Shown piece after piece: positions 22,180 to 34,049 of a DNA stretch of 64,000 nt. The notes under the pieces are model-generated. The model had not been told where the DNA came from and searched no databases. It saw nothing but the letters and a program-made list of their open reading frames with translations. Both the position numbers and the translations under genes were made by a program. Origin of the DNA: Pohlia nutans (Eukaryota; Streptophyta; Bryopsida; Bryales; Mniaceae); assembly GCA_022496805.1 (NCBI GenBank), contig CM040092.1, positions 19,672,113 to 19,736,112 of the forward strand. Direction: 5' to 3'. The stretch's first letter is position 1. Each line of letters begins with the position of its first letter.

Positions 22180-22735
22180 ACCACGAAGTAGGGTTGAGGA
22201 ATTGCTCTTCAAACCCTAATTCGTGCTCCTACAATTGATATTCTTATTGTAAATTGCACTGTTCTTCAAACCCTTATTCATGCTCCTGCGCATATGGGAT
22301 TGATGTTCACTTTGTCAATAGAATTACAAAGCAGGGTTGAGTGATTGTTCTCCAAACCCTAATTCATGCTCCTACAATTGATATTCATATTGTAAATCGC
22401 ACCTCAAAGCGGTTGTTCTTCAAACCCTAGTTCATGCTCCTGCGAATCTGTGATTGATATTCACTTTGTCAATAGAGTTACAAAGTAGGCTTGAGTGATT
22501 GTTCTCCAAACCCTAATTTGGGCTCCTGTAATTGATAACCGAACCACAAAATGGTTGGGTAACGATTCTCCGAAGCCTAATCCATGCTCCTGCGATTGAT
22601 ATTTACTCTATTGATCAAACCAGAGTAATTATTCTCCGAACCCTAATTCATGCTCCTGCTATTGATATTCTCTCTGTCGATCAAACCACAAAGTGGTTGA
22701 GTAATTGTTCTTCAACCCTAATTCACGGAACAGGA
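22180..22735. repeat. telobox-containing tandem repeat upstream of PGM-like gene
   Basis: Six to seven imperfect copies of a unit containing TTCTTCAAACCCTAATTCATG or TTCTCCAAACCCTAATTC, CTCCTGCGATTGATATTCAC and ACAAAGT. Each brings one AAACCCTAA (plant telobox). The array starts about 30 bp 5' of the ATG at 22149, so it forms the 5' UTR/promoter of that gene. Teloboxes in plants bind Myb/TRB proteins and Polycomb recruiters; a role here is inference. Confidence 0.7.
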
Positions 22736-22989
22736 TAAAATTGAAGTAATGGTACCGGATTTTTACTTCTGTTGATACCACTTACCTGCACCGCTGATGG
22801 AGCTCCTTTCGATTCTTCCAGCAAAGCTTGGAAGTTGGTTGTGCAATGGGGTAGTAGATTCGGACACTGAGGGTACCTTTTCGGAACGAAGAGGTGGCCC
22901 TGTCAATGAAATTGATATACGTTCATATGATTTTTACTTACACCTCTTTGATGAGCTTTGTCGAAATTTGACATTATATTATAACCTTC

Positions 22990-23225
22990 AAAGGGCGAAG
23001 GATTTGTGGTTTTAATCTCATAAATTTAATTGATTATATTGTGAAAAATATGATTTATATAGGACTAAATTTTACAGAACGAGAATCAGTGAAGAACATG
23101 TGTCGATAAAAAATAAATAAATTTTGAACAAAAGAAATCACACAGGATCTATTCAAAATTGTCAAAAAAACACGAGACTCAATTTGGGCTTTTTTGTCCT
23201 TCAATAGATTTCGGTTTAGAGCATG
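22990..23225. mobile_element. decayed relative of the 224-bp TTAA element
   Basis: The internal sequence AATTTAATTGATTATATTGTG, AGGACTAAATTTTA, CACGAGACTCAATTTGGGCTT and TTTGTCCTT parallels 27498-27713. Its termini are degraded. Confidence 0.5.
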
Positions 23226-25300
23226 AGCTTTGAGCGATCATGAGCCTATGCTCTGAAGTGATTCTCAGTAAAGGATGTATTGCCTTGCAGCCATTAAACT
23301 GTGCTGCAAGCCTTCAAATAACTTTTCAACAATAGAGTTAACAAAAAGAGTGGCTCATATGTGGAAACTCAACGTGTTCACAAAATATTGTTGATTCGTG
23401 AGATCATTTACCAAAGTTGTCCTGAATCAACAATATTTTGTGAGTTGTCCTGTGACTCCAGTGTCTGAATTTTCAGATTAAGATATTGTGATCAAAGTGT
23501 CCAAGGAATGTTATAAAATCTTCTTAAGCTTCATACAATTCAGACTGAGTGTTCGTTAAATAGTGACAACTTGGGAATAGGGGCATTGAGCTCAATGCAT
23601 TGGAGATTGACTACCAAAAACGGGGTGTTGTTATTGACACTCTTTTCAACATTTTTTTCTCGACACTTCAGTGTTGAAAAATATTTTTGAAAAAACATCG
23701 AAAACGATGTAAAAAACAGCATCAAAAACAATGTCGAAAAGAGTGTTAAAAACCACACTGTTTATTGGTAGTGCGCTACTCAATCTCCAGAAACCAGAGA
23801 CTTTCTTTCACAAGTCTAATAGACACTCAAAGAACCCAATTCCAGTAAAACAAGCACTAGCTCGACTTTTTCAACACGCTGAGAAATTATGAAAGTCTCA
23901 TGTTCATGATTCATAAGGATCAATGAGATTCCGGCCACATGAATCCCATATTGCCCTCGGAGCAAAATCTCTATTGAGGACCTCACATCATATTAGGCCC
24001 GCCCAAGCGGGCAAAAGGTGTGAGGATTGTCCTTGTGAGGATTGTTCCTGCGGCCTTGGGTCAAACTCCCGACCTCTTCCATGACTCTGCAAAGGTATGT
24101 ACTTATTGGACACATGTTCATATGCAGGCGCCCTCGAGCATTATGCTGGGAGAGACCCGGGTGAGGGGGCCTCTCCCCTTACAAACAACCTGAGGTTTCG
24201 TTGCAGCCATGTAATTTTGCATACAAACATGTGATTGCTTTCATACGAGACCGATGTATTTGAATAAATTCTTGTATTTGAATATATGGCATATGTGAGT
24301 ACATAATCATATTTTTAGTACAAGAGATAAATCATATAAACAAGTATAGAGTGATCATACATGTGGTGTAGAAGAGATGTTCAAGGAACATCCTTTTGAA
24401 CACATTTATTAGCCCTTAAACGACATGCATCCATGTATTTTTGCACATATTTTTCATACTAGCAAGTGATTGCTACCATGTTTCACTACATCAACATATT
24501 TGAGACCACCTTTGTATTTGAGTATACATAGCATTTGAATACATTTGTGCATTCCAATACACAAGACGGTTTTTATAAATTAAATGTACAGTACATTCTT
24601 GTAAAAGACTTCATTTTGCAACTCTTCTAAAAAAATTCATGGAAATTCAACTATTATAATATTTCATGAAGAGCAACTTTGTAAAAATACCTTAGAGTAG
24701 AGAAGTAAAGAGAAGGGTGAGCTCTCACAATTACTATAGAATACTATGAACTACATAACTGGCAAGGGATGGGCGTTCTGAGTTGTTTATGGGACATAAC
24801 CTACGACTAAGAATTGGCACTTTTTGAACTAATATTGAAAGAAGTTAGTTGTACAACACTTGCATAGAGTGAACTATTAGTTGAAAGAGGAATGCACAAA
24901 TTATGAGATTTAACCCGTAAAGGGCTAATGGGGATAGTATATACATTGGCGTATATTTGACATTTGTTGTAAATAGAAAGTTCCAAGTTGAGACCCCAAT
25001 AGCTTGTTAAAATCATGTCAACATGAATTTTAACTTCACTTTTGATCTTAAACCCATATGAGGTGTGGAACTATGCCAAATACAATGGAATATTGGTGTA
25101 TAATACTGGTCAGAAATGGCTCTTTGAACCTTTAAAGGTTAATTTGCGAATGTGTATTGACACATTTGTTTCACAATTCATGGCTAGTAGGTTATGAATT
25201 GGTGCACTTCCTCCAAATAGTCTTTCATTCACGGTGCCCCTTCGGACCAGAGTTACTCTCTCTTATGAATTGGATTTTTCATGCATAAATCTCCATGCAT
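23226..25300. other. gene-free interval between the two phosphatase genes
   Basis: Contains an inverted repeat at about 23384-23441 (ACAAAATATTGTTGATTC and complement), a hairpin at 23636-23745 (ACACTCTTTTCAACAT / ATGTCGAAAAGAGTGT), and TTAA-bounded remnants at about 24413-25142 (TTAACCCGTAAAGGGC...CCTTTAAAGGTTAA). No gene recognised. Confidence 0.45.
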
Positions 25301-25322
25301 CAGAAATATCAGCCCAGTCGTG

Positions 25323-25495
25323 AACGAACTAGCTCCGTCCAACGATCTCGTTCTCTTCACAACAACTCCGTCTCTCCCGGACGAACGAACTGAATCCGTC
25401 CAACGATCTCGTTCCGTCCCCATCAAGGCGGACGAACGAACTGGCTCCTTCTAACGATCTTGTTCCGTCCCCATCAAGGCGAACGAACGACAAAG
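25323..25495. repeat. tandem repeat, about 55 bp, three copies, in dPGM upstream region
   Basis: Units share GAACGAACT(A/G)GCTCCGTCCAACG, TCTCGTTC and CCCATCAAGGCG. They lie 310-480 bp before the dPGM start codon, in the probable promoter or 5' UTR. Confidence 0.7.
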
Positions 25496-25805
25496 GCAGT
25501 GCATCTCATCACTGCAATGCAAGCGATCCCGCCTTGCCGACTGGGTTGCAGGATCGTCCCATCATCTCATCGGAAGCCAGCGATGACCCAACACGACAAT
25601 CATCTTCAGCGAGGACAGTTGGCGATGCGCAGGACACCACGTTCCTCCTTGGGCGCTGCTCCACTTGATATATTTTCCAGCTTTTTTTTTGTGATTTTTC
25701 GGTTTCTCTCAATCACTCAGTGTTTTTTCCTCATCGATCACTCAGTTTCTTCATCAATTCCCGCACTGAAACACTTGGGCAATTAATTCCGGCCATTCGT
25801 CGGAG

Positions 25806-28800
25806 ATGGCTGCTTGCCGTGTGCATCTGGCCACCGGCAGCAGCAGCTATGGCGGGGAGCGGAGAATCACTCACGCAGTAACCGTGCCTCCCGACCGCGT
25901 GGCCATGCCGTCCGTCTCCTCCAATGTCAGCTCCAGTGTGCAATGCCAGCTCATTCTCATGCGTCACGGTGCGTTTCGACAATTCTTTTGATTTTTGAAT
26001 TTTTGAATTTTTTGAATGTTGTCTGATTTTTTTGTTTTGGTGTTGGAGCAGGTGAAAGCATGTGGAATGACTTGAAGCTGTTCACAGGGTATGTGTTGAT
26101 GACTATCCAGTTTTTTTCGAGATTGCGTAGTTAGTTCTGTGAACCCTAAACCTAAAGCGAGTTTTTATGAGTTTTGAATTTGTTCATGTACTACAGGGAC
26201 GTTGACATTCCATTGACGGAGAAGGGAGTGATGGAGGCACTGGCAGGCGGGAGGGCTGTAAGCGAGATCGACTTCGACATCGTGTTCACCAGCCGGCTCG
26301 TTCGAGCCAAGCAAACTGCTCTTATTGCAATGACCCAGGTGTGTGAATTTGAAATTCTCCAAGTTTTGTTGAATTCTTCTCGTAGTCCTTGGGAAGGACG
26401 CCCTGTTTTTCTTCAAATGAGAGACCAGTTAAGCTAGTTGAGACACATACCTAATAAGTGTGATACCTTAAAACCTTCCACGATGAGTACAGATTGATTT
26501 TCAGAATGTACCACACCATTTATCAATTTTAGGTCAATCCTGCATTATGAGTACAGATTGATTTCCTGAATGTTTAACACCTTTTGTCGATTTTAGCTCA
26601 TCTACCAATAGAGCTTTGAACCCTTATAACTTTTGAATTCGCTATCCATATAAGGCATCCTGGAATCCCCTTGCAATTGCTAACAAGAATCAATAAAACG
26701 TTGTTAGTAGAAACTATACTCAGCAAACTGCTCTCGTTGCAATGACCCAGGTGTGTGTGATTTTGAAATTCTCCAAGTCCATATTCTTTTGTTGAATTCT
26801 TCTCGTAGTCCTTGGAAAGGCCGGCCTGTTTTCCTTCAAATGAGAGACCAGTGAAGCATTGCGACACACACCCTAAAGCTTTGCACGATGAGTACAGATT
26901 GATTTTCAGAATGTACAACACCTTTTTATCAATTTTAGGTCAGTGAGTTCAGATTGATTTCTAGAATGTATAACACCTTTTTCTCGATTTTAGCTCATGA
27001 GCTTTGAACCCTTATAACTTTCGCATTCAATATCCATATAAGGCATCCTTTGGTGCATTGGAATCCCCTTGCAATTGAATCAAAAGAATCAATAAAACGT
27101 TGGTAGTAGGAACTATAGTAAGTGTCGCTTTTAGGTGTAAGCTTATGTCGCGTGATTTGGATGCAAGCAGAGCAAGTTCAAACGAGTGCCCGTGTTGGTG
27201 AGGGGAGGATTCTATGGAAAGGGCAAAACAGGGGATGCGAACCGAATTCGATTACGTGATGCAGCTGCCAAGGCACTGGAAACAGCCTCATGTCGAATGG
27301 TGCCCGTGTATGCAGATCCTGCTCTTAACGAACGCTGCTATGGGGATCTCCAGGTTGGCCTTATTCTATACTATGCCATGTGGTAATGTGTGTAAAGAGG
27401 TTCCTCATTGTGAGATGTGGTATTTCGTATGTGTTAGGAAGCCGTGCATATGTTTAGGGCTTAAATCAGTACTTGCCTCTTATGTGTCTCTCTTTAACCC
27501 CTAAAGGACCAAGGATTCATGATTTCAAAATGACAAATTCAATCGATCATATTGTGAAAATAATAATTTAGACTGGACCAAATTTTATATCACCAAAATC
27601 AGTGGAGAATATTGCATGTGTTGATAAAAACAAAAAAAAAATTTGAACAAAGAACTACTCAAAACTACCAAGAAAAACATGAGGCCCAATTTGGGCTTCT
27701 TGGTCCTTTAGGGATCAACCTTGACAATCATAACATTCTTGAGCAGTGTGATTCTTTTTGGCATTTAAATGTCAAAAAGCACCAAAACTAATTGGCGTGC
27801 ACTAAGCCTTGAGGAAAAATTTGAAGAAAAAATGGATGAAGACGCCAAGTTGTTCCAATTTTCGAAAATAAATTGGATAAAATCGCCATTTTAATGAAAG
27901 TCATCCAAATATGTGGATGACAAGACAGTTCTATCCAAAATATAGATGAATATGAAAATATTTGGCTACACCACTTTATTTTATGTCGCCACTTTAGCAC
28001 TTCCCCAAAAACCAAAAAAGAATCCCTGTTCTTGAGCCAATTGGAAGAACATCCTTGTGAGAAGAAATCATGTAGGGGAAGAAACTGTAAGCACTTACAT
28101 GGATACCATTATGAAGTCCGCTCATAATACAAATGGAAATTCCTCAAAGTTCTTTATGCTTTTGAGAATGAAGGAGAGGATGGTCGGAACAATCACATGA
28201 CTAGGAGAGAATGGAGAATTTGTAGGAGCCAGAAATGTATATTTGTGCACAAAAATCCTTCTAAAGTATGGTCTACAGGTAATTCAAGGATGTTACGAAG
28301 GCATACATGGTCTCTGAAGACAATAGATGTCTCCACCATTGCAGGGTTTGAATAAAACAGCAGCTGTGGCGGAGTTTGGGGAGGAGACGGTGACAAAATG
28401 GCGACGAAGTTACGATACGCGGCCTCCCAATGGGGAGAGCTTACAAGTGAGAGAACACCAATAATAGAGCCTCTCTTTACTTTGCAACGCTGAATGTGAA
28501 TTGTTGCAGATGCTCTGAACTCCACTGAGTGTGATACGGTCAATTTTTTTCTGTCAACTGTAGGATACGTACACAAGGTCCGTTGGCTTTTTTAAAGCAA
28601 CCATCGAGCCGCGCCTGAAAGAAGGCTGCAATGTTTTCCTCGTGGCCCATGGAAATGTCTTGCGGTGCCTCATCTCCCACCTTGCTGGCTATTCAGACCA
28701 GGAAATGCTTCGGCTGCAGGTAATCCCTCCCTGTCTTGTCAATTGCTTTTTCTTTCCGACAAATGTGTTGCAACTAGAGTTATCCTTCTCAAAAGAATCC

Positions 28801-29738
28801 AACGTTTATCAAAAACATGATTGACTTGGCTTCGAAATGTATGTTATCTAAACCGGGATTTTGTAATATTAAGCAAGTCATTTTAAATGCAATTTTTTAT
28901 GTGCAAATGAAATGCGGTAATTGATTCTGTGGAGCAACATGTGAGATTTTTGATAGATAGCTGTTTTGAGATTCTAATGCTTTCAGACTGTTTTGGGAAC
29001 CTTTAGACAACGTTGTAAGTAGAATCATCTTCATGATTCACGGGGAGATCTCCCTGTACTTATAGTGATCATACAGAAGTCTATCTGTAAGGAAAATCCC
29101 ATATGAATATTTTTCTTTATGATGCATCAGGAATATAGAACCCCACAGATTTTAAACGATTTCCGTGTGACATCCGATATTTCATGGGTTCGTACATTTT
29201 TCGTATGGATTATGCACGGATTTTGCGCTAATTCCGCACGGATTTTGCACTTTGATAGATAACAAAAAGAGTGAATGTAGAATCCGCGCGGGTTCAGTGC
29301 AGAATTAGCACAAAATCCGTTCAAAATCTGTGCGAAAATACACACCCATGAAATATCGGATATTGCACGGAAATCGTTAAAAATCAGTGAGGTCCTAAAT
29401 TCTTGATGATGTTGTCTAAAAGTTCTTAAAATTTCTTGAAACAGTCTAGTTTTAGTAATATATGACTGCATTTGTAATACAACTTATTTTGAGTTGGTAC
29501 ATGGGTACTGACAGAATGTCAGAACTAGGCATTAGAAATATTTTTCTTCTCAAATCCATCTTGGTCTGGGCTATTGCAGATCGCTACTGCGTTGCCATAT
29601 TCTTACACTTACAACGGAAATGACTTTGCGGAGTGTTGCATTCTTCCTCCCCGGGATGGCGCCAACCATCCTTTAGACAACTCGCCTCTGGGCGTTTCAT
29701 CTGTTCTGAAGAAGGGAGAGATGGATTCACTTATTTGA
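25806..29738 (+). CDS. 2,3-bisphosphoglycerate-dependent phosphoglycerate mutase, seven exons
   Basis: Exons: 25806-25968, 26052-26088, 26197-26338, 27171-27353, 28345-28446, 28564-28719, 29580-29738. All introns are GT-AG and phases match; the total is 942 bp, 313 aa. It interconverts 3- and 2-phosphoglycerate through a phosphohistidine. Motifs in order: LILMRHG (catalytic His, split between exons 1 and 2), [47 protein letters not shown] (catalytic Glu), [14 protein letters not shown], and VAHGNVLR (second His). This is the cofactor-dependent, bacterial-like plant type (At1g22170 family). The first about 46 residues are Ser/Arg/Val-rich and precede the core, consistent with a plastid transit peptide. 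An unusual Gly/Lys/Arg-rich stretch ([19 protein letters not shown]) sits before the LNER motif where homologues have a different linker. Intron 3 contains a duplication including a copy of the end of exon 3. Confidence 0.88.
26311..27117 (+). repeat. tandem duplication (about 400 bp twice) covering end of exon 3 and intron 3 of dPGM
   Basis: 26311-26717 and about 26722-27117 are diverged direct copies (shared ATGAGTACAGATTGATTTTC, CTTATAACTTT, AATAAAACGTTG). The second copy carries a 27-nt image of the exon 3 end at 26724-26750 with flanking CTCAG and GTGTGTG. Confidence 0.8.
26724..26750 (+). other. candidate duplicated mini-exon (27 nt) in dPGM intron 3
   Basis: CAAACTGCTCTCGTTGCAAT... 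to CCCAG encodes QTALVAMTQ, versus QTALIAMTQ at the end of exon 3. It is preceded by an AG (ATACTCAG) and followed by the same donor (CAG|GTGTGTG). It is a multiple of three in phase 0, so inclusion would insert nine residues without breaking the frame. Whether it is spliced in cannot be seen from sequence. Confidence 0.45.
27498..27713. mobile_element. TTAA MITE with family D ends, about 216 bp, in dPGM intron 4
   Basis: The left end TTAA + CCCCTAAAGGACC (TTAA 27494-27497) and right end GGTCCTTTAGGG(A)TCAA match family D termini; the right TTAA is mutated. The interior differs from the 580-bp element. It is intronic and non-coding. Confidence 0.65.
27800..28000. repeat. dispersed repeat in dPGM intron 4
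   Basis: GAAGAAAAAATGGATGAAGACGCC...CATCCAAATATG...TTGGCTACA is related to the tandem 250-bp units at 60487-61240. Non-coding. Confidence 0.4.
29125..29408. mobile_element. CATCAGGAAT-ended MITE, 284 bp
   Basis: Left CATCAGGAATATAGAACCCC and right CTCACTGATT-complement ending ATTCTTGATG are inverted repeats extending some 65 bp, with CCGATATTTCATGGG in each arm. Flanking ATG occurs on both sides (29122-29124, 29409-29411). Its ends match the 1.9-kb element at 41636-43573. It lies in dPGM intron 6. Confidence 0.7.
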
Positions 29739-30260
29739 TGATTCCCGAGCCGTTTTTTACACTTCCTGTGTTTTTTAGCAGTCTAGGAACGGGAGAATAT
29801 CCCACAACATCAATGGCTTTCAAGTTGTGAATAGAATGAACAATTGCCGTATACTTCGATTCAGCGTAGGTCCCAGTGTATAAACGTAGGCCTGTCGGAA
29901 GCTCTTGCAGTGAAACAGGCAAGGGTCACATCCAAATTTTTATGGAATAAGACATCTCTGGTATCTCACAGGTAAGCCAAGATTTTTATAAAAAAATATC
30001 ATATGGTGTTCTACCTGTGTGTAGTCTTTGAAATGGTGGATTAGGGTGATAATATACTAAGAGCATGTGTACCCTACGCCTAACTCTGGAAACTGGATGA
30101 AATATGCTTGTATTTAATGTTGTTTTTGCAGGGCAAGTGAGTGAGAGAGCCACAAAATATGAGCTACATATAGTGATGCTTCTATAGTCGCTCTATAGCT
30201 AATTCAAGGAAGGGCTCGGTATCTTGAATTGATGAACAATAATGATTACTCATGTATTGT
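29739..30260. other. dPGM 3' flank up to the palindrome edge
   Basis: Probable 3' UTR and flank of dPGM; no other feature. The inverted duplication begins at 30261. Confidence 0.5.
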
Positions 30261-30409
30261 GATTGTGATTAGTTCACACATTATATAGAGGGTGATTATA
30301 GTGGTTCAAGGGTGTGGAGACAACTTGTGACACCAAATCTTCGATGTGATTATAGTGGTCAAGGGATGAATTGGAGGGAGAAGGGCGTGCATGCTCTACT
30401 CTTAACAAC

Positions 30410-30495
30410 TGTACCAAGCAAAGATGCAGAGACCAACCTTTGCTGAAATCGTGGAGCAAATTGAGGAGCCCTTTGCCAGCATTTGTTTTCACCGT
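30410..30495 (+). pseudogene. protein-kinase C-lobe-like remnant, frameshifted copy
   Basis: Read in two frames this encodes VPSKDAE-RPTFAEIVEQIEEP. RPTFxEIVxxLE is characteristic of subdomain XI in plant tyrosine-kinase-like kinases. Here one GA unit is missing relative to the right-arm copy, which breaks the frame. No other kinase motif is found nearby. Confidence 0.35.
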
Positions 30496-30560
30496 GCCTC
30501 TTGGCCCATTTACACCAAGAAGCTTCAGCACTTGCGTTGCGTTCCTAGACTACTGCAAGG

Positions 30561-32298
30561 TAAAATTTGAAAATAATATACAATTTCTTACGATGTCAGA
30601 GCCTTGGCTCTTCTTGCTTTTGGCCAACGCATGTGCATTGGTGGAGCGCAAATTTCTTGCGGCACCCAAAATGCGTTGGAGCAACTTCTTGCATGCGTCA
30701 AGTTGAAAGAATAAATTTTACAGGAACACATTGTAGCTACCAAAAACGTACTTGACGAACGCAGATTCTATGCCGCACTCACATTGGGTGACTTGCATTG
30801 GGTGACTTGTGTGAATGGGCCATCAGTTTCGCGGAAAGCCGTTGGCTTTTGGGGTTGACAAAAAGATGCTCTTGGATTCATCCTTTCTCTGCACCACCGG
30901 ATGGAATATTTTTCTGGATTGGGTACGGTTATTGGTGGCCCACACAATGTCTCATAAACTTGGTAGGCACAAAAAGAGGGGCAACTATTTTTTTTTAGGA
31001 CTGTTTCGTACGTTTGATGCTACTTCAAACGCCGTGTAGTAGTGTCTCTGGATGGATAAGACAAGACCAGTCACCACATGACAATAATGGTTAACCTGAT
31101 ATTGGATCATGTATTCATGTGCACAGACTTCCATGGTGAAATTCAGCTTTAAAATGGTAAACCTGAAGCCAATGTACGGGGAGATCCGGCAGTTAGTGTA
31201 AAATCAGCCGAATGGAATTGCCAAATTATTGATTGAAACTCATAGCTTTAGGCTAAAACCTGGATAAAATTTGTGATACTTGGGTGCTACTTAGGTGAAA
31301 CATGGGTAATAACTAGATGGGTTCTTATCTAAAACCGAATGCTTTTCTGAAATATTGGATTTTAGTTGGTTTCTTTGGAAAACTCCTCGTTTAGTGCTTG
31401 AACTTGGATCATGTGCCCTGGCTCTAATTCTCACCCCACACCCCCCCCCCCCGACATTAATGCAAGAGGACAAAATATGCCCCCTATTTTGTACATATAG
31501 GGGCCCACCTTAAAAAATAACCTCCTCTTCCGAGGGTTTAAGATTTTTGAGGGGGTCCTCTTAGACTACTTGAGCCGTAAGCTCCAAATTTGCAAAAAAA
31601 ATTGCCAAAAAAAAATCCTACGGTGCCCAAAATAGAAATTTCAGAAAATGGGACTTACGGGTGAATAGTGCTTGCATTTACGTTGAGTGGGGATTTAGAG
31701 TCATGAGATCATGTGCAGGTTTCAGTGGTAAAATTCAACTGTGGTTCATGTGCACAAACTTGTGTTTGTATTCAGTATCCAAAAAGGACGTTTACAACAT
31801 TCAATAGCCATCATTGGCTCCATCTACTATGAAGAAGTTTCATCCTAGTGACAAATGAATGGAAAACCTACATGTGCAAGTAATATATTTGCAAGTGCCG
31901 ATCAAAGATGGTAGCTACATATTGCAGTGTGGAGGATGATGATGATGATGGAGGATATTCTTGACATTCCAGATTGGACCCAGTGTTGGCTATTGAATGT
32001 TGTGTTGTTTTGGCATAAGGACCGCGTCGAAATTTTTCTATTCCATGCCAGGGTTGGTTAATGATTGCGAAACTTTCACAAGCAAGTGACAGTGTTTTTC
32101 CTGTGTATTTTTTTGTGAAGCCTAACTGGCAACGTAAAAAAATTGGGAAAAAATATTTGACGAAATCTTAAGCTTACAATCACATTCTAATAGATTTTTT
32201 TCATATCTTTGTAGTTTTCTTCACAAAATTTGGCTATCTTCACAAAAACTATAGTAAAAATCTGGCAAAAAAAATTCAAAGTTTTATCATTTTTTTCT
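30561..32298. other. palindrome arm, gene-free stretch
   Basis: No gene recognised. GTGTGAATGGGCCATCAG at 30809, a motif seen again at about 32889 and 33360, suggests ends of another small element family. C12 at 31441-31452 is the length-variable run relative to the right arm. Confidence 0.4.
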
Positions 32299-32302
32299 TT
32301 AA

Positions 32303-32654
32303 CCCTTAAACGTCAAAGCAAGCCCCATGGGATTTTTACAAAAGAATAATCTAGAAAAAAAAGTGGTTTTCCTCAACCAAAACAAGCGAGGATTGAGGCG
32401 TTGGAAAGCTACCAAAAAAGCAAGTTAAATTCTCAACTTGTGCCTCATTTGGGAGATTGTGGAATCATCTCAAGCAATCAAAGTAATTGATTTAAACATG
32501 AGTTGAGGTTGGACAACCGAGGTCGTTTTTAAAAAGTGCCGCAGCAGTGGCTAGCTGCAAAGCCGTGTTTTATTTTTATTTTTCCTTTTTCTTGCTTCCA
32601 AAAATATAGATGCCTTCTAGGCTACCCTGCCCAGGCCCTCTTGACGTTTCAAGG
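32303..32654. mobile_element. TTAA-flanked MITE, family G (352 bp), left arm
   Basis: TTAA at 32299-32302 and 32655-32658 flank CCCTTAAACGTCAAAG and the imperfect complement CTTGACGTTTCAAGG. Non-coding. Mirror copy at 56532-56883. Confidence 0.65.
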
Positions 32655-33053
32655 TTAACAAAAGAGAAATGCCATATTTTGTAGAGAAATATGGCGAAAT
32701 TTATAAATAAATAAATAAATATAAATAAAAATCACACTAAGAGGCTATGCTGAGATGATTTGCACTTTTCATTTCAAATGATTTGAGTCGTAGAAAGAAA
32801 AAAGAAATTTCAATGATAGTCTTTATAACAGCTAAGGCCCTCAATGGGGGTTGCAGGAAGAATAAGGAACCTGCTTCAGCCTACAGCCTCATGGCCCATT
32901 CACACCAAGCCCATGTCGCACTTGCATCTGCATTCCCGAAATGGAGGAAGGTAAACGGGAGAAATAAAAAAAACATTCAAAGCTTTGTCTTTTATTGCTG
33001 CAAATATTATTCGAGCACTGCGCAACTGCATTACATTGCCGCAAGTAGAGCCA

Positions 33054-33232
33054 CATCAGAAAACTTCAAGGCATGTGAACATGGCGCCATGATGGTGCAT
33101 TGAAATGCAATCAAGATAATTTGGTGCCAACCTCCATACCAACCTAGTAAGCAAAAATGACACCAAAATGACATGTATACGGCCTTTGGTGTCAAAATGG
33201 CACCAAAATAGTCTGGCCCAACTTTTCTGATG
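33054..33232. mobile_element. CATCAG-ended MITE, 179 bp, left arm
   Basis: CATCAGAAAACTT and AACTTTTCTGATG are its termini. It is about 90% like 20357-20534 by eye. It is itself inside a region bounded by GGCCCATTCACAC motifs (32885 and 33375). Confidence 0.75.
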
Positions 33233-33430
33233 CATGCTTCTTTTTTGCATTGCGTTCTTTCTATCATGTGTTAGAGTAATTTCTAATTGTGTATTTTATA
33301 TTTCTTGGTTGACAACCTCAAAGTTACCTGAAGCATACATACATGCATATTGGTGTATGTGAATGGGCCATCAGCTGCTTCTTTATTCCCCCCACAACCT
33401 CCATCTCATATCCTTATCATTTACATCTTT

Positions 33431-33482
33431 TTGTTTAATACTTTAGAATATATACACATTGCACAAAAGTATTAGCCATTTG
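33431..33482 (-). pseudogene. Ty1/copia RNase H remnant, part beyond the nested transposon (left arm)
   Basis: On the minus strand, after removing the Tc1-like element and one TA, the frame continues ...LGKNV|QMANTFVQC, matching the copia pattern EQ(M/L)ADIFTK. It ends soon after in a stop. It is the 3' continuation of 36199-36441. Confidence 0.6.
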
Positions 33483-34049
33483 TACAGTGGGGTGACACCC
33501 AAATTAGCACCTTGTGCAATTCCAGGGATAGTGCCTACACTGCTGCCAACTTTGACACCCTCCCGAGCGCTCGAAAATTGTTATTTATACATGAAATTTT
33601 AGACACAAAATCTTTGTTATGTTGACAACATGCGGACCAAATTTCAAAGCTAGAAGATTGATACAAAAAAAGATATTCAAGATTTACTAACAAGGGGTAG
33701 CTGTAAGAAATGTTTCACAGCTGCCAACTTTGACACCCTCTCAAGGATTGAAGAATTTTTTTTCACATGGAATTTTTGGAGTAGGAATATCTTTATGTTT
33801 TTTACACATGTGAAAAAATTCAAGTCCAAAAGACCCACAAAAAAAATGATATTCCAAATCTACCAACAGGTGTAGTTGAGAGAAACAAAGGGGAGAATCG
33901 TTTCACAACTTCCAACTTTGACAGCCTCCCTAGGGTTGAGAATCTGTTATTTCAATATGAAATTTTTGTCACATGATCTTTATGATGTTGATCACATGTA
34001 TGAAAGTTTTCAAGGCCAAAAGATACACACATAAATAGTTATTTTATAT

